Both the position numbers and the translations under genes were made by a program. From Todiramphus chloris collaris (taxonomy: Eukaryota > Chordata > Aves > Coraciiformes > Alcedinidae), in the NCBI GenBank assembly GCA_025345505.1, contig JANVCC010000185.1, positions 1,308,701-1,372,700 of the forward strand: a stretch of 64,000 bases of DNA. Reading direction: 5' to 3'. The notes under the pieces are model-generated. The model was not told the origin of the DNA. It saw nothing but the letters and a program-made list of their open reading frames with translations, and ran no database searches. The first letter of the stretch is position 1. Every line of letters begins with the position of its first letter. This document shows positions 61,701-64,000 of this stretch, piece after piece.

Positions 61701-63924
61701 CGCTTCTCGGGTTTCTGTAAGGTTCGAGTCCCAGAGGAAGCATTAATGCTAAAGGAATGCATACCAGTGTGGAACGAGTCTAAAAGTCAGTGCAAAGCCT
61801 CCCCAGCAGATTGCTCAGAGAAACACCTCTTTTTCACCGTATTTAAGATCTGTAGATTGATCTCATGAGCATTTGTGTGGCAGTTTAGCCTCAGACTGGT
61901 AAGAGTGCTGCAAAAAAGGGAGAAACGCAATCAAAGGAGGTTAAAAAGTGCTGGTCTCCAGGAAGATAAGGCAACCTAGAGCCTCCACGTGACCCGGCGA
62001 ACGCTCCAGCTCAGCCGCCTGTGGATCTCATCAGGGAACCAGATGTGACCAGTGGCAGAGTATCCTTCACAGCATGAGAGCTGGAGTATGGGATTGCCAT
62101 CCGGGAAAGGGGAGATGGGAAAGTATGATGGAGAAAATGTCCCTTTTTTATAGATTTTAATTGCTTTGAAGAAAGACACATTTTCATTTAAAGAAGGAGG
62201 GATGCTAGAAAGCAGGCTCAGGAAGGTGTCTGAAAGAAGGAACAGGAGGATTTTTCACGTGGACAGAAAATTGAACATGGCTCCCTCTTTTCTGGCGACC
62301 GTGTATTTTAAATGGTTAAGCGGCAGCGCCCAGTTCTCATTCATTTCTTTGGGCAGCTGAAAACAGCGCGGGGCAGGACAGAAGAAACAGAAGAGGCCTG
62401 TTGTCCCCTACCAGCAGGGCAGGAAATTGTGAGTTTTCATTGCCAAGTTTGCTCCTTCTCCTGTGCAGAGCGGAGAGCTGGGGAGAGGCATTGTGCCCCT
62501 CCGCAGAGGCACAAGGGGACAAGGGCAGCGCCTCGGCTGCGGTGGCAGTGCCCTCTCCTCCTCCCTCCAGGCTGGCTGTAGGGATGGCCCTGGCCACGGC
62601 TGGCTGGCAGCGTGGCACCCACCACGGCCCGAACTGCAAACAGCTCGTGGCCTGAGCTCGGTGTTGCCTCTCAGGGGCTGGGGGATGGCGGTTTCTGTTG
62701 CTTTTGCAGAAGGGCAAGTGGAAGATGGAGTATTTCGGGCACACAGGCTTGTGGTCGCTGTTTATTTTGGGGAGAGAGAGAGAGGAGGAGGAAGTTTGCC
62801 GTGTAGAGCTGGAGCTGGGACGCAGAGTAAGCTGTGTCCCCTGTGCACACAGGTCTCACTCCCCGTGCCCTTGCGAGGGAAGGAGTTGTGGATGTCTTGT
62901 CTCAGCACCTAGCAAAGGATTTGGAGGTGAAGCCCGTGCCCTTGAATTTGTATTCAAACAAAGAACAGAGCAGTGGTGCAGGGAGCAGAGTGCTGGGGTG
63001 AGGCCCCCAGCAGCCCGTGTTGCCAAGCAGATGGGCTGCCGTGTTCTCAATCAACTGCAGTTTTTAAGGTCATGCCAAGATAATGAGCATCACAGCACTC
63101 AAGCCTACAGATCATGAATATATGGATGAATATTGACTCGTGCATTTTCCTTTCTGCAGCTCCGTTCACGTAACTTCCCCCCTGCTACGAAGGCAGCGCA
63201 TCCTCCCTTTTGGTGTCCCTGCAGACCCTGCCCCACCCTCTGTCCCTCACAACTCTGCATTTTCTGCCAACTCAGCTCTTGACAGCGTGTGGTCACTGTG
63301 ATGTCCCCTGCAGCCAGCATCTCCCATGGTCCTCTTTTGGAAACTTCATAGCACAGAAGGCCAAAGCAGATAGGACAAATAATGCCAAGCAGCAAAAGGT
63401 CTCTTTGTATTAGATTACAAAGAGGAAGTCACACACGAAGCTGTAGCGCCCGCTCCTTAGAAGTCCTCCATCACCACTGGAAGGTTGTAGCTACTGGTGA
63501 AACGGTGTGGCTGCCCGTGCCCATACAGCAGGACCTCAGCGACAGGCTGAACGGCCTGGGTCGTGCTGCACTCTGAGAAGCGGTCTGTGTGGCAGTGTAA
63601 GGACCGTGCAAGAGGGTGGCAAAGAAGAAGTTAATATCTAAACTTCGCATAACCACAGAGGGGCCAGCTGGTTCCTGCTGCTGCCACCACCCTGAGAGAC
63701 TCCAGCAGCAGGGCAGGGGGAAGGAAGAACAGTGGTGGGAAGGAACCCAAAGAGGAGACCCGAACCGTGGATCCATGCAACAGGGAGAAGGAGCCCCACA
63801 GAAATCTCAGTAAGGAAATGTCTGCTGAGGAGTAACTCAGGGGGTTGGTACGAGACCTTGTGGAATTGGAAAATTATCCAACCTCCGTAATCAGAGGGTC
63901 ACAGATATGAAACAGAGAAGAAAA
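58721..63924. other. Sequence upstream of the CpG island
   Basis: No gene, RNA gene or interspersed repeat was recognised. GC-rich parts lie at 59180-59500 and 62340-62650, and an AT-rich part at 59880-60250. In human the next gene upstream of NEK6 is LHX2, which is not reached here. Confidence 0.6.
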
Positions 63925-63935
63925 GAAAAAAGAGA

Positions 63936-64000
63936 GAAGAGAAGAGAAGAGAAGAGAAGAGAAGAGAAGAGAAGAGAAGAGAAGAGAAGAGAAGAGAAGA
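63936..64000 (+). repeat. (GAAGA)13 pentanucleotide repeat, cut by the window edge
   Basis: Thirteen perfect units reach the last base, preceded by a purine-only stretch from about 63910. Confidence 0.98.

Overview
The window looks like vertebrate, most probably avian, nuclear DNA. It has one multi-exon gene with small exons and long introns. Two fragments carry the 3' end typical of bird and reptile CR1 LINEs, there are few other interspersed repeats, and there are several CpG-rich islands. Nothing bacterial or viral was seen: no operons, CRISPR array, insertion sequence or proviral reading frame. A crocodilian or turtle cannot be excluded from the sequence alone.

The single supported gene is NEK6, a NIMA-related mitotic serine/threonine kinase, on the minus strand. 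Eight coding exons were placed by matching splice sites, reading phases and protein content: 34490-34582 (start codon), 25846-25986, 24480-24542, 20948-21058, 17420-17528, 16064-16171, 7149-7243 and 1317-1430. Joined, they encode residues 1-278. About 36 C-terminal residues are expected on one more exon to the left of base 1. NEK6 is preferred to its paralogue NEK7 because of residues in exons 5, 6 and 9.

Layout: 1-34.6 kb is the coding body of NEK6, with introns that hold CpG-rich patches, AT-rich homeodomain-motif clusters and a CR1 copy. From 34.6 to 57 kb lies upstream or 5'-noncoding sequence with two CpG-rich patches (36.8-37.1 kb and 51.3-51.95 kb) and two minisatellites. From 57.2 to 58.7 kb is a strong CpG island interrupted by a 400-base run of N; it is the best candidate for the main NEK6 promoter and first noncoding exon. 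From 58.8 to 64 kb no gene was seen, and the window ends inside a (GAAGA)n repeat. In human, LHX2 lies upstream of NEK6, so the right side probably leads towards LHX2. This makes the homeodomain-rich noncoding blocks candidate long-range regulatory elements.

The points most worth a second look are a GC-AG intron after exon 8, a short upstream reading frame that overlaps the NEK6 start codon, a (CT)9 microsatellite forming the polypyrimidine tract of the start-codon exon, and the gap inside the CpG island. I found no convincing new biological system; the candidates are regulatory.
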